Part shown: piece by piece, positions 10,461 through 19,623 of the stretch
Position numbering within the stretch: the stretch's first letter is position 1
How the letters are laid out: every line of letters starts with the position of its first letter
Source: Borrelia parkeri
GTDB lineage: Bacteria; Spirochaetota; Spirochaetia; Borreliales; Borreliaceae
Assembly (NCBI RefSeq): GCF_023035815.1
Contig: NZ_CP073159.1
Span: forward strand, 620,001 to 684,000
Direction: 5' to 3'
Length of the DNA stretch: 64,000 nucleotides
Position numbers and translations under genes: made by a program
Notes under the pieces: model-generated
The model's input: only the letters and a program-made list of their open reading frames with translations
The model's database searches: none
What the model was told of the DNA's origin: nothing

Positions 10461-12014
10461 TTGGCAGTATTTTTTAAGAGTCAATATTTTGTTTTAAGCT
10501 TAGTGTTTTTAATATTTTTAAGTTTATTTATTTTTTCTGGATTTTTGTTTTATTTAAAGCCTGTAATTTATGAAATATCACCAATGCCTGCTTCGCATGA
10601 AAATGTAATTGTGATTAAAGGACGTAATTTAGGTGATAAGATTGGAGAGATTAATATTAATGATCATTATTTAATGAAGAGTAGTATTGTTAGCTGGAGT
10701 AATGAGAAGATAGTTTTTAGAATTACAGATGAAATCAACTCAGGTCTTGTTTTTATAAAAAGCGAGAAAGGGATTAGTAATGAACTTTTTCTTGTGATTC
10801 GTAGACAAGTTCCAATTAAACTTGAGAAAAAAAATAAACCTTTTCTTTTTGTTACTGATGAGTTGGTTTTAGTGACAAATGTTCCTGTTATATTAAGAGG
10901 CAAAAATTTAGTGTCAAATTTTGATGGTGTTGAAATATTTATTCAAACAGAACATGAACTTTATAAAGTCCTTCCTAGAGATATATTGAAATTGAGTGAA
11001 GAAGAAATAAAATTTATTCCACCAAAGACTTTGCATATTGATGGTGAGATTTTTTTACTGGTTGACGGGGTTGAAAGCAATAAAATTCCTTTTAATTTTA
11101 ATACAAATTTTTTTAGGTGGAATTTAAAGGGAACTAGAAATTTTAAAATATCTCATGAAATTTATTTCGTTCAGGCTTATAGTAAGGAGCTGCTTAGTTT
11201 GACATCAGATGACATTAATTTTAATGTTTTTTATTTAAATCCAATTGAAAATGAAAGACAAAAAATTAAGTTTGCAGATAATAATGGGACTATATTGAAT
11301 TTAGATAATTTATTTTTTAAAAGCCTAAAATCAAATACATATCATTTAAAATTTGAAGTTGAGACTTGTAAATTGGATTTAGATATTTTTGATAGACAAG
11401 CTTTGGATAGTATTAAAGTAAATACGGATAGTAATATGTATGAATTTAAAACATATGTTTTAAATAAGAGAGATCGTTATTTATCTTATGATTCACTTGA
11501 TTTAAGTTCAATTAATTTGAATGTAAACAACAAAAGTTCGGCTTATGAATTGGCAAAATCTATTATTGATGCTTTAATTTTGCATTTTACGGTTATAGAT
11601 AATGATTTAACTTTGGATGAATCTATTAAAATGAGGGAAATTTCGGCTGATAATTTAATTTTACTTACGAATTTGTTGTTTTTACGAAATAATATACCTT
11701 TAAGAAATGCTGTTGGACTGTATTTTGATACTAGGTCGTCTAGTCTTAAAGAACATACTTGGTGTGAATTTTTTTTAGAGCATATTGGATTTATTTATTT
11801 TGATATAGTAAATGCGGTATTATTTAGAGATAGCTCTAATTATTTTTTGAATATGTCAGAGAATTATATCCAGTATGGATATAAGGAAGATTATGATGAT
11901 TTGCTGTTTGATGATTATTTTGATTTAGTATTGTTGAAGTATAAAAGCTTGACAAATAGTAATTATTCTCTGAATTATAGGATTACTTTGGAGGAAAATA
12001 TTAATGATAGATAG
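10461..12014 (+). CDS. Membrane-anchored TIG/transglutaminase-like protein
   Basis: A 517-residue protein starting at TTG behind an AGAGGG site, 3 bp after cysS. One N-terminal membrane helix (about 9-32) is followed by an IPT/TIG-like Ig fold ([20 protein letters not shown], about 39-115) and perhaps a second (about 125-210). Residues about 395-460 resemble the transglutaminase-like fold: a helix and strand with [10 protein letters not shown], then [18 protein letters not shown] carrying the His and Asp. The usual nucleophilic Cys at the helix start is not visible, so the domain may be inactive or structural. Its bulk should lie in the periplasm. It overlaps glyA by 11 bp. Biological role unknown. 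Confidence 0.85.
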   Translation: MAVFFKSQYFVLSLVFLIFLSLFIFSGFLFYLKPVIYEISPMPASHENVIVIKGRNLGDKIGEININDHYLMKSSIVSWSNEKIVFRITDEINSGLVFIKSEKGISNELFLVIRRQVPIKLEKKNKPFLFVTDELVLVTNVPVILRGKNLVSNFDGVEIFIQTEHELYKVLPRDILKLSEEEIKFIPPKTLHIDGEIFLLVDGVESNKIPFNFNTNFFRWNLKGTRNFKISHEIYFVQAYSKELLSLTSDDINFNVFYLNPIENERQKIKFADNNGTILNLDNLFFKSLKSNTYHLKFEVETCKLDLDIFDRQALDSIKVNTDSNMYEFKTYVLNKRDRYLSYDSLDLSSINLNVNNKSSAYELAKSIIDALILHFTVIDNDLTLDESIKMREISADNLILLTNLLFLRNNIPLRNAVGLYFDTRSSSLKEHTWCEFFLEHIGFIYFDIVNAVLFRDSSNYFLNMSENYIQYGYKEDYDDLLFDDYFDLVLLKYKSLTNSNYSLNYRITLEENINDR

Positions 12015-13257
12015 TGTTTTATTTGATTTAATTGCAAGGGAAGCTAAAAGGGAGAGAGAAAATATTGAATTAATTGCTTCAGAAAATTTTGTGTCATTAG
12101 GAGTAAGACAGGCTGTTGGAAGTATTTTGACTAATAAATATGCTGAAGGTTACCCTTCAAAGAGATATTATGGTGGATGTTTTGTTGTTGATGATATTGA
12201 AAATTTAGCTATATCACGAGCAAAAGAGCTTTTTGGTGCAAGTTATGCAAATGTTCAACCTCATAGTGGTTCCCAAGCTAATATGGCTGCTATAATGGCA
12301 CTTATTAAGCCTGGGGATAAAATTCTTGGAATGGAGTTGTCTCATGGTGGTCATTTAACTCATGGTAGTAAGGTCAGTTTTTCTGGAATGCTCTTCGATG
12401 CATATTCTTATGGTGTGTCAAGGGATTCTGAGATAATTGATTATGAGGATGTTAGGAGAATAGCTAGAGAATGTAGACCTAATTTAATAATTGCTGGTGC
12501 TTCTTCTTATTCAAGAGAAATTGATTTTAAAAAATTTCGTGAAATAGCGGATGAGGTTTCAGCTTATCTTTTGTGTGATATTGCTCATACGGCAGGTCTT
12601 GTTGCTACAGGTTTTCATAACTCTCCTATTGATTTTGCACATTTAACTACAAGTACTACTCATAAGACTTTAAGGGGCCCTAGGGGAGGATTAATTCTTG
12701 CAGGTAAGGAATCTGGTATGATAGTGAATTTTAATAATAAAAAGAGAACACTAGAGAATGCTGTTAATTCTTGTGTTTTTCCAGGAACTCAAGGTGGGCC
12801 TTTAATGCATGTTATTGCAGGTAAAGCAGTGGCTTTTGGAGAAGCTTTGATGGGTGAGTTTAAGGATTATATTTCTAGGGTAATAGAGAATACCAAAGCT
12901 ATGGCTGAGTATTTTATTTCAGAAGGTTTTAGAATAGTTAGTGGTGGAACGGATAATCATTTATTTTTAGTTGACCTTGGTATTTTGGGTATTACAGGGG
13001 CTGCTGCTGAGGAAATTCTTGAGAGCGTAAACATTATTATTAATAAAAACACAATTCCTTTTGATTCAAAAAATCCTTCTGTAGCTTCGGGTATTCGAAT
13101 TGGTGGTGCTGCTATTACTTCAAGAGGTTTAAATAGAGATGATTCTATTGAGGTTGCTCGTTTTATTATTAGGTCTTTGAAGACTAAGTCTGATGATGAG
13201 CTTAAAAAAATAAAATGCGAAGTCGTAGAATTTATTAGTAGTTTTAATATGCCCTAA
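12004..13257 (+). CDS. glyA: Serine hydroxymethyltransferase
   Basis: PLP enzyme that interconverts serine plus tetrahydrofolate with glycine plus methylene-tetrahydrofolate, the main source of one-carbon units. 417 residues, normal length. Diagnostic segments are IELIASENF and [15 protein letters not shown] near the N-terminus, [12 protein letters not shown], the PLP lysine in [12 protein letters not shown] (Lys about 221), and the C-terminal [13 protein letters not shown]. Its ATG lies within the 3' end of the preceding gene, so it is translationally coupled. Confidence 0.97.
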   Translation: MIDSVLFDLIAREAKRERENIELIASENFVSLGVRQAVGSILTNKYAEGYPSKRYYGGCFVVDDIENLAISRAKELFGASYANVQPHSGSQANMAAIMALIKPGDKILGMELSHGGHLTHGSKVSFSGMLFDAYSYGVSRDSEIIDYEDVRRIARECRPNLIIAGASSYSREIDFKKFREIADEVSAYLLCDIAHTAGLVATGFHNSPIDFAHLTTSTTHKTLRGPRGGLILAGKESGMIVNFNNKKRTLENAVNSCVFPGTQGGPLMHVIAGKAVAFGEALMGEFKDYISRVIENTKAMAEYFISEGFRIVSGGTDNHLFLVDLGILGITGAAAEEILESVNIIINKNTIPFDSKNPSVASGIRIGGAAITSRGLNRDDSIEVARFIIRSLKTKSDDELKKIKCEVVEFISSFNMP

Positions 13258-13283
13258 TTTTGATTTACAGTTTATTTATTTAG

Positions 13284-14033
13284 GTGTTTAATTTGTTTCA
13301 AATTTTCTTTTTGTTATTGTCGTTGATTTTTATTTTTAGTCCCTTTATTTTAAGTATGTTTTTTATATTTTTTGTTTTTTTTATAATCACCAGTATTTTA
13401 GGTGGATTTAGGACGTACACAACAAGAGATTATTTTTATTCTAAGTCAAGGGAATTTGAATTTTATAAGTTATCTTGTTTATTGATGGCCAAATTGATTT
13501 CTATTTTGGGATCAATGACTGGTGAACAATTAAATTATATTAATTTTATAATTAATTCTTTAAATTTATCCGAAAAACATAAGACGGAACTTTATAATGT
13601 ATTTCATTTTTCTGTTACTCAAAATAGAAATGCAGACAAAATATTATATACGCTGAAGCTTGGGTACTTTCAGCATAGAGATCTTTTTGTGTGGCTTGTC
13701 TCAGTTCTTAAAGAGATTAATAATTTAGCTAGATATGGAAACTTGGAAGGGGATAAATTTATTCGTTATGTTAGTGCATTTCTTGAGCTTGATTATGAAA
13801 ATTATGATGCTTACAAAAATATTAATATAGAGATTATTAATCCTTATGAAGTATTGGGTTTAAGCTATAATGCTAGTGATGATGACATAAAGAAGGCTTA
13901 TAAAAAATTGGTTATACAATACCATCCAGATAGATTTGCAAGTGAACCTATTAAACAAAGAGAGGCAAATGAAAAATTTATTAAGATTCAAGATGCTTAT
14001 GAAAAGATCTGCAAAGAGCGAAATTTAAAATAG
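13284..14033 (+). CDS. Membrane-anchored DnaJ-domain protein, DjlA-like
   Basis: A 249-residue co-chaperone. The first 35 or so residues are very hydrophobic (one or two membrane segments). The middle is helical (about 60-175) and may be a TerB-like domain. The C-terminal J domain starts [20 protein letters not shown] and contains HPD in YHPDRF (about 213-215), which stimulates DnaK ATPase. This N-anchor, middle domain, C-terminal J order matches DjlA rather than DnaJ, as there is no Gly/Phe or zinc domain. The start is probably the GTG at 13284, 26 bp after glyA; the ribosome binding site is weak. Confidence 0.87.
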   Translation: MFNLFQIFFLLLSLIFIFSPFILSMFFIFFVFFIITSILGGFRTYTTRDYFYSKSREFEFYKLSCLLMAKLISILGSMTGEQLNYINFIINSLNLSEKHKTELYNVFHFSVTQNRNADKILYTLKLGYFQHRDLFVWLVSVLKEINNLARYGNLEGDKFIRYVSAFLELDYENYDAYKNINIEIINPYEVLGLSYNASDDDIKKAYKKLVIQYHPDRFASEPIKQREANEKFIKIQDAYEKICKERNLK

Positions 14034-14091
14034 CTAACTTATTAAGTTGTATTTGATTAATAGGATTTTATTATTTGAAATAAAATTGATA

Positions 14092-14134
14092 AATCGTTTA
14101 AAGGATAGATTTCTACTCTTTAAACGATTCTTTT
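14092..14134. terminator. Bidirectional terminator between the J-protein gene and p66
   Basis: A perfect 12-bp inverted repeat (AATCGTTTAAAG at 14092-14103, CTTTAAACGATT at 14118-14129) with a 14-nt loop is followed on + by CTTTTTG. It lies between the two convergent stop codons and can serve both, better on + because of the T run. Confidence 0.85.
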
Positions 14135-14137
14135 TGT

Positions 14138-15955
14138 TTATTCGTTAAAAGCCACTGCAAATTGTAAGAAAACACTTCCCATTTGGTCTTTTGTTGCGAA
14201 AAGATTGTTTGAATCCCATCCAAGTGATATTTTGGTCAATTTGATTAAATTGTCTAATTCTACCCCAGCTTTTAGATATATGCTTTTATCTGAACCTTTA
14301 AGTGATCCTAGAATATGGGTACCTACATATGGGATTATATGTGTTGTTGGTGATATGGATTCTACAGGTATTGCGTAATCTATGTATAAAGCACCCCCAA
14401 TCTTAGTCGCTTCAGTAAATGCAACTGTTTGAGTTTGGGTTTGAGTTTGATTATTATTAGTCTTTGGTGTAAGAGTAGTTATTATATCATTTGATTGAGG
14501 TTGTTCTTTTAATAGATCATAAATTCCAAGTGAAGCTATCCATCCAAGACCAGGAATAAGTCCTTTTGTGTTGTCTTCGTAAGTTGAAATTTCGGCATTA
14601 AAAGTTTGGAATGATTTTGCAGCTATGTCCTGTATTATTTTGTTTGAAGATGTAGGTTTATATAGATTTTTTCCATAGGTAATTCCAAGTCCAATTCCGG
14701 ATTTTTTGTCTTGTGCACCAAATATTCTCGTATTATAGGAATTACCACCGCTAATTGACCATGATTCTTGTTCACCGTCATCTTTATTCCAGGCAAAACC
14801 GATACCTGTTCCTACAGAAAATGCAAAGTTGGTACTTCTTTTTTTATCAAAATTAAGCTTGTTTCCTGTTGGATCAAACTGGTTTTTGTCATCTGTATTT
14901 GCCTTTCTGGAGATGTGTCCAAGTATAGAAAAATCGCTAGCAAATGGATCTATTCCTACATCAGAGCCGGTTTGTATTAAGAGATAGGTATTTTTGTCAT
15001 TGATTTTTGTAAGACCAAGCTTATAAGTAAATCCAATAGAGGCCATTATAGATGCGTTTGATAAAGTTGGACTGACAAGATCTGAGCCTATAACAGATTT
15101 GTCTTTAAGTCCGTATGTTATTGATGAATTATTAAATGTTGAGTTTCCGATTGCTCCTGAGAGTCCAAAATGTAATTCAAATGGAATTTCTGCAATGACA
15201 TCTGAGCTGTATTGTGCTAGTTCATTTTTCATTGGTGTCCATTTCACTTTTGTTCCGTAAAGTATACCTTGATATGTATTGTTGTAAGGAGTTTCGTCTT
15301 TTTTCTTTTTATCTTCTTCGGAATCGTTAGCATTTTTTTTGTAGTTTCTGTTTCCTGTTCCTGTTGCCCCAATTGCAAGCAAAAGTTCTAATTGTGGAAA
15401 AGTATATCCAAACTGAAGTGTTCCTATTGTTTTTGCTGTACTTCTTGCAAGGATTGTTCTTCTTGTAGCGCAATCATTGCTTGGAAAACCGTAATATTCG
15501 CTTTGCATACTAGTCATTGGTGCGAAACTAAATAATGATTCTTGGTTAAAATCAAAATCAGTCATTGATTCCATTTTAAGGTAAAAATCATATATGTTGA
15601 TTTGTGTTGTAATGCTTCCTACATCGAGTTTGAGTATGGCATCCTTTTTGCCCTGAGCCTTTAACACGAGGTCCTCTACTTTGATGTAAGCTGAGAAAGG
15701 ATCATGTTTTCCTATTTCATTATGTGTTTCATATGGTACAAATTTAAGTCCTAGCTGGCTTTTATTTTCCAAACCAGGAATGAGCTCATCCATATCAAAT
15801 CTAAATTCGCTACTATTTTCGAATGTTAGTTTAGGACTCCATGGGTTTGACTTAGATGTATCTTTATTTATATCATCTGCAAAAACTGTAACAGTGTTTA
15901 ATATAAACATAAAGATACATAATAATATTGTTTTATTTAATATTTTTTTATTCAC
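14138..15955 (-). CDS. p66: Outer membrane porin P66
   Basis: A 605-residue outer membrane protein. GTG start at 15955 behind AAAGGAG. It has a clear signal peptide (about 1-26, ending TVTVFA). The rest is long amphipathic beta-type sequence rich in Gly, Ser, Thr and aromatic residues, and it ends in Phe-Asn-Glu after a strand (SVFLQFAVAF), as expected for a barrel. In Lyme Borrelia P66 is a large-conductance porin that also binds beta-3 integrins; integrin binding cannot be judged here. Odd local features are a lysine/aspartate-rich loop (about 215-225) and a TQTQTQT repeat (about 498-510), probably surface loops. A terminator follows it. Confidence 0.92.
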   Translation of the reverse strand: MNKKILNKTILLCIFMFILNTVTVFADDINKDTSKSNPWSPKLTFENSSEFRFDMDELIPGLENKSQLGLKFVPYETHNEIGKHDPFSAYIKVEDLVLKAQGKKDAILKLDVGSITTQINIYDFYLKMESMTDFDFNQESLFSFAPMTSMQSEYYGFPSNDCATRRTILARSTAKTIGTLQFGYTFPQLELLLAIGATGTGNRNYKKNANDSEEDKKKKDETPYNNTYQGILYGTKVKWTPMKNELAQYSSDVIAEIPFELHFGLSGAIGNSTFNNSSITYGLKDKSVIGSDLVSPTLSNASIMASIGFTYKLGLTKINDKNTYLLIQTGSDVGIDPFASDFSILGHISRKANTDDKNQFDPTGNKLNFDKKRSTNFAFSVGTGIGFAWNKDDGEQESWSISGGNSYNTRIFGAQDKKSGIGLGITYGKNLYKPTSSNKIIQDIAAKSFQTFNAEISTYEDNTKGLIPGLGWIASLGIYDLLKEQPQSNDIITTLTPKTNNNQTQTQTQTVAFTEATKIGGALYIDYAIPVESISPTTHIIPYVGTHILGSLKGSDKSIYLKAGVELDNLIKLTKISLGWDSNNLFATKDQMGSVFLQFAVAFNE

Positions 15956-16083
15956 TTTTATATCTCCTTTGTTGTTAAATTTAGGGTTTTATTAGAAGTT
16001 TTAAATGACATGATTTTTATCTTTGGATATTAATGATATTAATTATTAGATAAAAATTCAAGTATTTTTATAGTTATTATTTT

Positions 16084-16122
16084 TAAATAAGACCAACATA
16101 ATAACTTTGTTAGTCTTATTTA
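16084..16122 (-). terminator. Hairpin terminator after lctP
   Basis: A 10-bp inverted repeat (TAAATAAGAC at 16084-16093, GTCTTATTTA at 16113-16122), extended inward by AACA/TGTT after one mismatch, lies about 30 nt past the lctP stop. The T run beyond it on the minus strand is poor, so strength is uncertain. Confidence 0.6.
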
Positions 16123-16153
16123 TTAAATATTTAAATTTATCATTTATTTATAT

Positions 16154-17656
16154 TTATAATAAGAAGTAAACTAAAATGCCAGATATAAAAATATAGCCAA
16201 GAGCGTATGTTATGGTTTTTGATAGTAATTTTCCTTCTTGTCCAATAAGTCCTGCTGTTGTTGTTGCTATTGTAATATTTTGAGGTGAGATCATTTTGCC
16301 TCCTGTTGCTCCTGTTGTGTTTGCGGCTGCAAGCCAGTAAGGATTAACATCAATATTTGCTGCAATTTGTGTTTGCAATGGTCCAAATAAAACATTTGAA
16401 ACGGTATCGCTTCCTGTAAGGAAAGTGCCCAGAGCTCCAATTAATGGGCTAAATAATGGGTATAATGTGCCTGTTAATGTTGATATGCCATCTGCAAGGT
16501 CTTTTATCATGCCGCTATGTGTCATTAATCTTGATATTGATACTATGCAGATAATTACAAAAGAAGATAATGCCATTTTTTTTATTGTAAGTACGAATAT
16601 TTTTAATTGTTCAACTATAGGAACTCCTCTGATTGAGTAAGATACTACTGTTGCAAGAATAATTAATGGTCCTGGTGAGGTTAGCCATTTAAATTGTAGT
16701 GGATTTGCTCCTGGATAAATTGAAAGAGTGGTTTTAAAGTTTGATAGATATTTATTTATTCCATAGAAAAGTGGTGAGACAATTATTATGAGTGAAACTA
16801 TTAAAATATAGGGCAAGCATGCAAGGAATCCTTGCATTACTGATACTTTTATGTTGTTATTAATTGTATTTTTGTTTTCAAAAAGCTTTGCATAAATTAT
16901 TGTTATTGCCATTGCGGGTATGCTTCCAAGTATTGCTGGAAGTTCTGGGCCTAAGGTTTTTGAAACATAAACTTGAGATATTGCTATTGATGCTCCTGAG
17001 AGGAGTGTGAGGATAAACATTCCTCCCTTAAGACCTTTAATTCCGCCTCCTACAAGCATAACTAGTACAAATGGTATAATAAGAGTTGGCAGGATGAGTT
17101 GTAAAGAGACATCATATGATAACATATTAACATCTAATCCTGTTGCTTGGGAGAGAGATATTATAGGGATTCCTACTGACCCATAGGCAGTTGAGGATGT
17201 ATCCATGATTAAACATATAAGACAGGCAAAGAATGGTTCAAATCCCATTGCCATTAGTATTGATACGGGAATGGCGACTGCAGTTCCGTATCCCGCAACT
17301 CCTTCTAAGAAGTTACCAAATCCCCATACTACAAGCAAAACTATTATTCGTTTATCAGAGGATACATTTGATAACATGGCTTTTATAATTTTTATATCAT
17401 TTTGACTTTCAGCCATTTTATATGTGAAAATAGCAGCTATAATTACAATCACTATTGGCCATATTCCCATTATTGTTCCCTCAAATATTGCAAGACTTGT
17501 ATTGATTATTCCTAAATTCTTATCAAATAAGGTTATTGCAATGGTAATGATTAAACATATTGGTATCACATAATATGCTGGTTTTTTTATTATCCCAAGT
17601 CCAATGATTATAAGTGTTATTGGTACTAAGGCTTTAATGAAATCATAAAAATTCAT
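16154..17656 (-). CDS. lctP: L-lactate permease
   Basis: Inner membrane lactate/proton symporter of the LctP family, with about 12 or more membrane helices and normal length. Conserved pieces include EGVAGYGTAVAIPVSIL, SSTAYGSVGIPI, LTGSDTVSNVLFG and NTTGATGGKMISPQNI near the C-terminus, typical of LctP. A longer frame starts at 17689, but that ATG has no ribosome binding site. The ATG at 17656 has AAAGGAGC about 13 nt upstream and starts MNFYDFIKALVP, so I prefer it (500 residues). In a glycolytic organism with lactate as end product it may export as well as import. Confidence 0.94.
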   Translation of the reverse strand: MNFYDFIKALVPITLIIIGLGIIKKPAYYVIPICLIITIAITLFDKNLGIINTSLAIFEGTIMGIWPIVIVIIAAIFTYKMAESQNDIKIIKAMLSNVSSDKRIIVLLVVWGFGNFLEGVAGYGTAVAIPVSILMAMGFEPFFACLICLIMDTSSTAYGSVGIPIISLSQATGLDVNMLSYDVSLQLILPTLIIPFVLVMLVGGGIKGLKGGMFILTLLSGASIAISQVYVSKTLGPELPAILGSIPAMAITIIYAKLFENKNTINNNIKVSVMQGFLACLPYILIVSLIIIVSPLFYGINKYLSNFKTTLSIYPGANPLQFKWLTSPGPLIILATVVSYSIRGVPIVEQLKIFVLTIKKMALSSFVIICIVSISRLMTHSGMIKDLADGISTLTGTLYPLFSPLIGALGTFLTGSDTVSNVLFGPLQTQIAANIDVNPYWLAAANTTGATGGKMISPQNITIATTTAGLIGQEGKLLSKTITYALGYIFISGILVYFLL

Positions 17657-17723
17657 AATAAGATGTTTGCTCCTTTTTAGATTTATCATTTAATTTTATA
17701 ACAAATTCTTATGCAATAATATA

Positions 17724-17732
17724 TGATATAAT
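17724..17732 (+). promoter_or_regulatory. Extended -10 promoter of dacA
   Basis: TGATATAAT (TGn plus perfect TATAAT at 17727-17732) lies only 8 nt before the dacA ATG at 17741. There is no good -35 and no ribosome binding site, so the transcript would start at or within a few bases of the ATG. Confidence 0.6.
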
Positions 17733-17740
17733 GTTACTTT

Positions 17741-18679
17741 ATGAAAATTATCCCTGTTATTCTAAAAATTTTAATTTTATCAGGTGTATTTAGTGAACTT
17801 TTTTCAATTGATTTACTTGAGATCAAAAAAGTAACGGAAGATGCTAAGTCAGTTGTTTTGCTTGATTATAATACCAAATGTATTCTTTATTCCAAAAATC
17901 CAAGTTTAGTTTTTCCACCAGCATCGCTTACTAAACTCGTCACTATTTATACTGCTTTAGTTGAGGCAAGGAAAAAAAATATGGATTTAAAGACTATTGT
18001 TCCTATTAGCAGTTCTGCATCGTATTATAATCTGCCTTTGGATTCTTCCTTGATGTTTTTAGAAGAGGGTCACAAAGTAAATTTCGAGGAATTGCTTAAA
18101 GGTCTTATAATTTCCTCAGGTAATGATGCTGCTATTGCAATTGCTGAATTTATAGTTGGGAAAAATTTAAGTGATTTTGTTGATTTAATGAATATTAATG
18201 TTTTAAACTTGGGACTTGTAAATATGAATTTTGTTGATACATCGGGTTATAGCGGTAATAATAAGATTACGGCGTTAGAAATGGCATTGTTTGCAAGAAC
18301 CTATATAGAAGAATTTGAATTTATACTTGATATACATTCTCTTAAAGATTTTATTTATCCAAGGTCTGAAAATTTGGCTAATACTTCTTCTTTAAAGATG
18401 TTAAATTTAAAACAAAAGAATAAAAATATTTTAATATTTAATTATCCTTATGCTGATGGATTAAAGACTGGTTATATTAAAACATCTGGTTTAAATTTAG
18501 TTGCTACAGCTAAAAAAGATGATATAAGATTAATAGCGGTTATATTGGGAGTTAATAAGGGAGTTGACAATATTGGAGAGAGGAAGCGTGCCTTAATTGC
18601 ACAAAAATTATTTGAATATGGATTTGGCAATTATGCTCAATTTTCTTTCATTGGCAAAATTAAAAGAAAAGATCTATAA
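17741..18679 (+). CDS. dacA: D-alanyl-D-alanine carboxypeptidase (PBP5-type), catalytic domain only
   Basis: Serine carboxypeptidase that trims the terminal D-Ala from peptidoglycan side chains outside the inner membrane. Signal peptide at about 1-22. All three penicillin-binding motifs are present: SLTK at 62-65, SGN at 126-128 and KTG at 245-247. The protein stops after 312 residues at IGKIKRKDL. PBP5-family enzymes normally continue with a beta-rich C-terminal domain and an amphipathic anchor. Here the downstream DNA holds degraded pieces of such a domain, so this is a shortened gene. The enzyme may still be active but could be released rather than membrane-anchored. It appears to be leaderless. 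Confidence 0.92.
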   Translation: MKIIPVILKILILSGVFSELFSIDLLEIKKVTEDAKSVVLLDYNTKCILYSKNPSLVFPPASLTKLVTIYTALVEARKKNMDLKTIVPISSSASYYNLPLDSSLMFLEEGHKVNFEELLKGLIISSGNDAAIAIAEFIVGKNLSDFVDLMNINVLNLGLVNMNFVDTSGYSGNNKITALEMALFARTYIEEFEFILDIHSLKDFIYPRSENLANTSSLKMLNLKQKNKNILIFNYPYADGLKTGYIKTSGLNLVATAKKDDIRLIAVILGVNKGVDNIGERKRALIAQKLFEYGFGNYAQFSFIGKIKRKDL

Positions 18680-18880
18680 TGAGATATGTTCGGTATTTTT
18701 TTAAAAATAGTTTTTGAAAATGTCTTTTGAAAGAGATAAACTTTGGTAAATTAGGTTTAGTATGGAAGTGTTAGTTACTCCACTTAGAAATGATGAAGTA
18801 GTGGAAAGATTGATTTTTGGATATTTTTAAGTTAGGGGTGCTGAACTTGTTTGTTTAGTTACGTTTAAGAATTAGAAATT
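18680..18880 (+). pseudogene. Relic of the DacA C-terminal domain
   Basis: Directly after the dacA stop, broken frames recall the PBP5 C-terminal domain. The frame 18762-18872 reads VLVTPLRNDEVVERLIF, then a single stop at 18828-18830, then VRGAELVCLV. This fits the family pattern of Pro-Leu, a basic/acidic turn, a Leu-Ile-Phe strand, then Ala-x-Leu-Val near the C-terminus. Earlier pieces of the tail lie in other frames with stops. I read this from pattern only, without alignment. Confidence 0.55.
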
Positions 18881-18934
18881 TTGATAGTATTTATAGGTGT
18901 TTTATAAAAGTTTTTTAAGAGAGTAATTGGTTTT

Positions 18935-19426
18935 ATGTTAAATCATTTTAATTTTAAATTGAAAAGAGATGTTACAATAATAGTGCCAGGTGAAGCTTTT
19001 GTGTCAAATGATAGAGTTATTTCTACAATACTTGGTTCTTGTGTGTCTGTTGTGCTTTATGATGAGGTGCGTAGGCTTATAGGAGTAAATCATTATGTGT
19101 TAGTGAAATCTGATTCAGTGGTGAATGTTTTACATAAAGGTAGATATGGAGTTTATGCTATTCCTATGTTAATTGATGCTATGATAGAGAATGGTGCATC
19201 AAAAAGTAATCTTAAGGCTAAACTTTTTGGAGGTGCTAATTTTATGGCCAAAGGGACAATAAGAGTTGGTGTTGAGAATTCAGAGTTTGCCGTTAATTCG
19301 TTAACCAAATATGGTATTCCAGTTGTAGCACAAGATTTTGATCAGTCTAAATCCAGAAAGATTTTTGTTTTTCCTGAAAATTTTAAGGTTATTGTGGAAT
19401 ATCCAGATGGTGCTAAGATTTTTTAA
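18935..19426 (+). CDS. cheD: Chemoreceptor glutamine deamidase
   Basis: CheD deamidates specific glutamines in chemoreceptors and in many bacteria binds CheC. 163 residues, normal length. The active-site Cys is in ILGSCVSVVLYD (Cys about 36) and the His in GVNHYVL; the KLFGGANF motif follows. The partners here would be receptors such as the two encoded about 12 kb upstream. The gene lies 255 bp after dacA, behind the decayed dacA tail, and is followed by a probable terminator. Confidence 0.93.
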   Translation: MLNHFNFKLKRDVTIIVPGEAFVSNDRVISTILGSCVSVVLYDEVRRLIGVNHYVLVKSDSVVNVLHKGRYGVYAIPMLIDAMIENGASKSNLKAKLFGGANFMAKGTIRVGVENSEFAVNSLTKYGIPVVAQDFDQSKSRKIFVFPENFKVIVEYPDGAKIF

Positions 19427-19447
19427 TTATTTCAGGTGTTAGGCGTA

Positions 19448-19477
19448 GAAAAGCCAGAGCTCTTAAGTGGTTTTTTC
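19448..19477 (+). terminator. Probable terminator after cheD
   Basis: GAAAAGCCA (19448-19456) can pair with TGGTTTTTTC (19468-19477), with one G-T pair and a small offset, and the T run lies in the 3' arm. The rest of the 197-bp gap up to pepD (19427-19623) shows no coding signal. Confidence 0.4.
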
Positions 19478-19623
19478 TATATAGAGTTAAAATTTTAAGA
19501 AAATGTATGTTTTATATTAATTCTTAGTTTATTAGAGATTAATTTTTTGAGATATGTTATGGGTATCATATAATCAATATATTTAATTATTAATTGTAAA
19601 TTTGGTTTTATTAGGGAAGCAAG

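Noticed and set aside
14450..14480. Repeat unit coding Thr-Gln repeats in p66, considered as a tandem repeat element
   Set aside because: Too short (three to four copies of 6 bp) and in frame in a probable surface loop; kept only as a note under p66.
15300..15350. Possible frameshift or insertion in p66 at the Lys/Asp-rich loop
   Set aside because: The frame continues without interruption to a normal barrel C-terminus; loops of this kind vary in P66.
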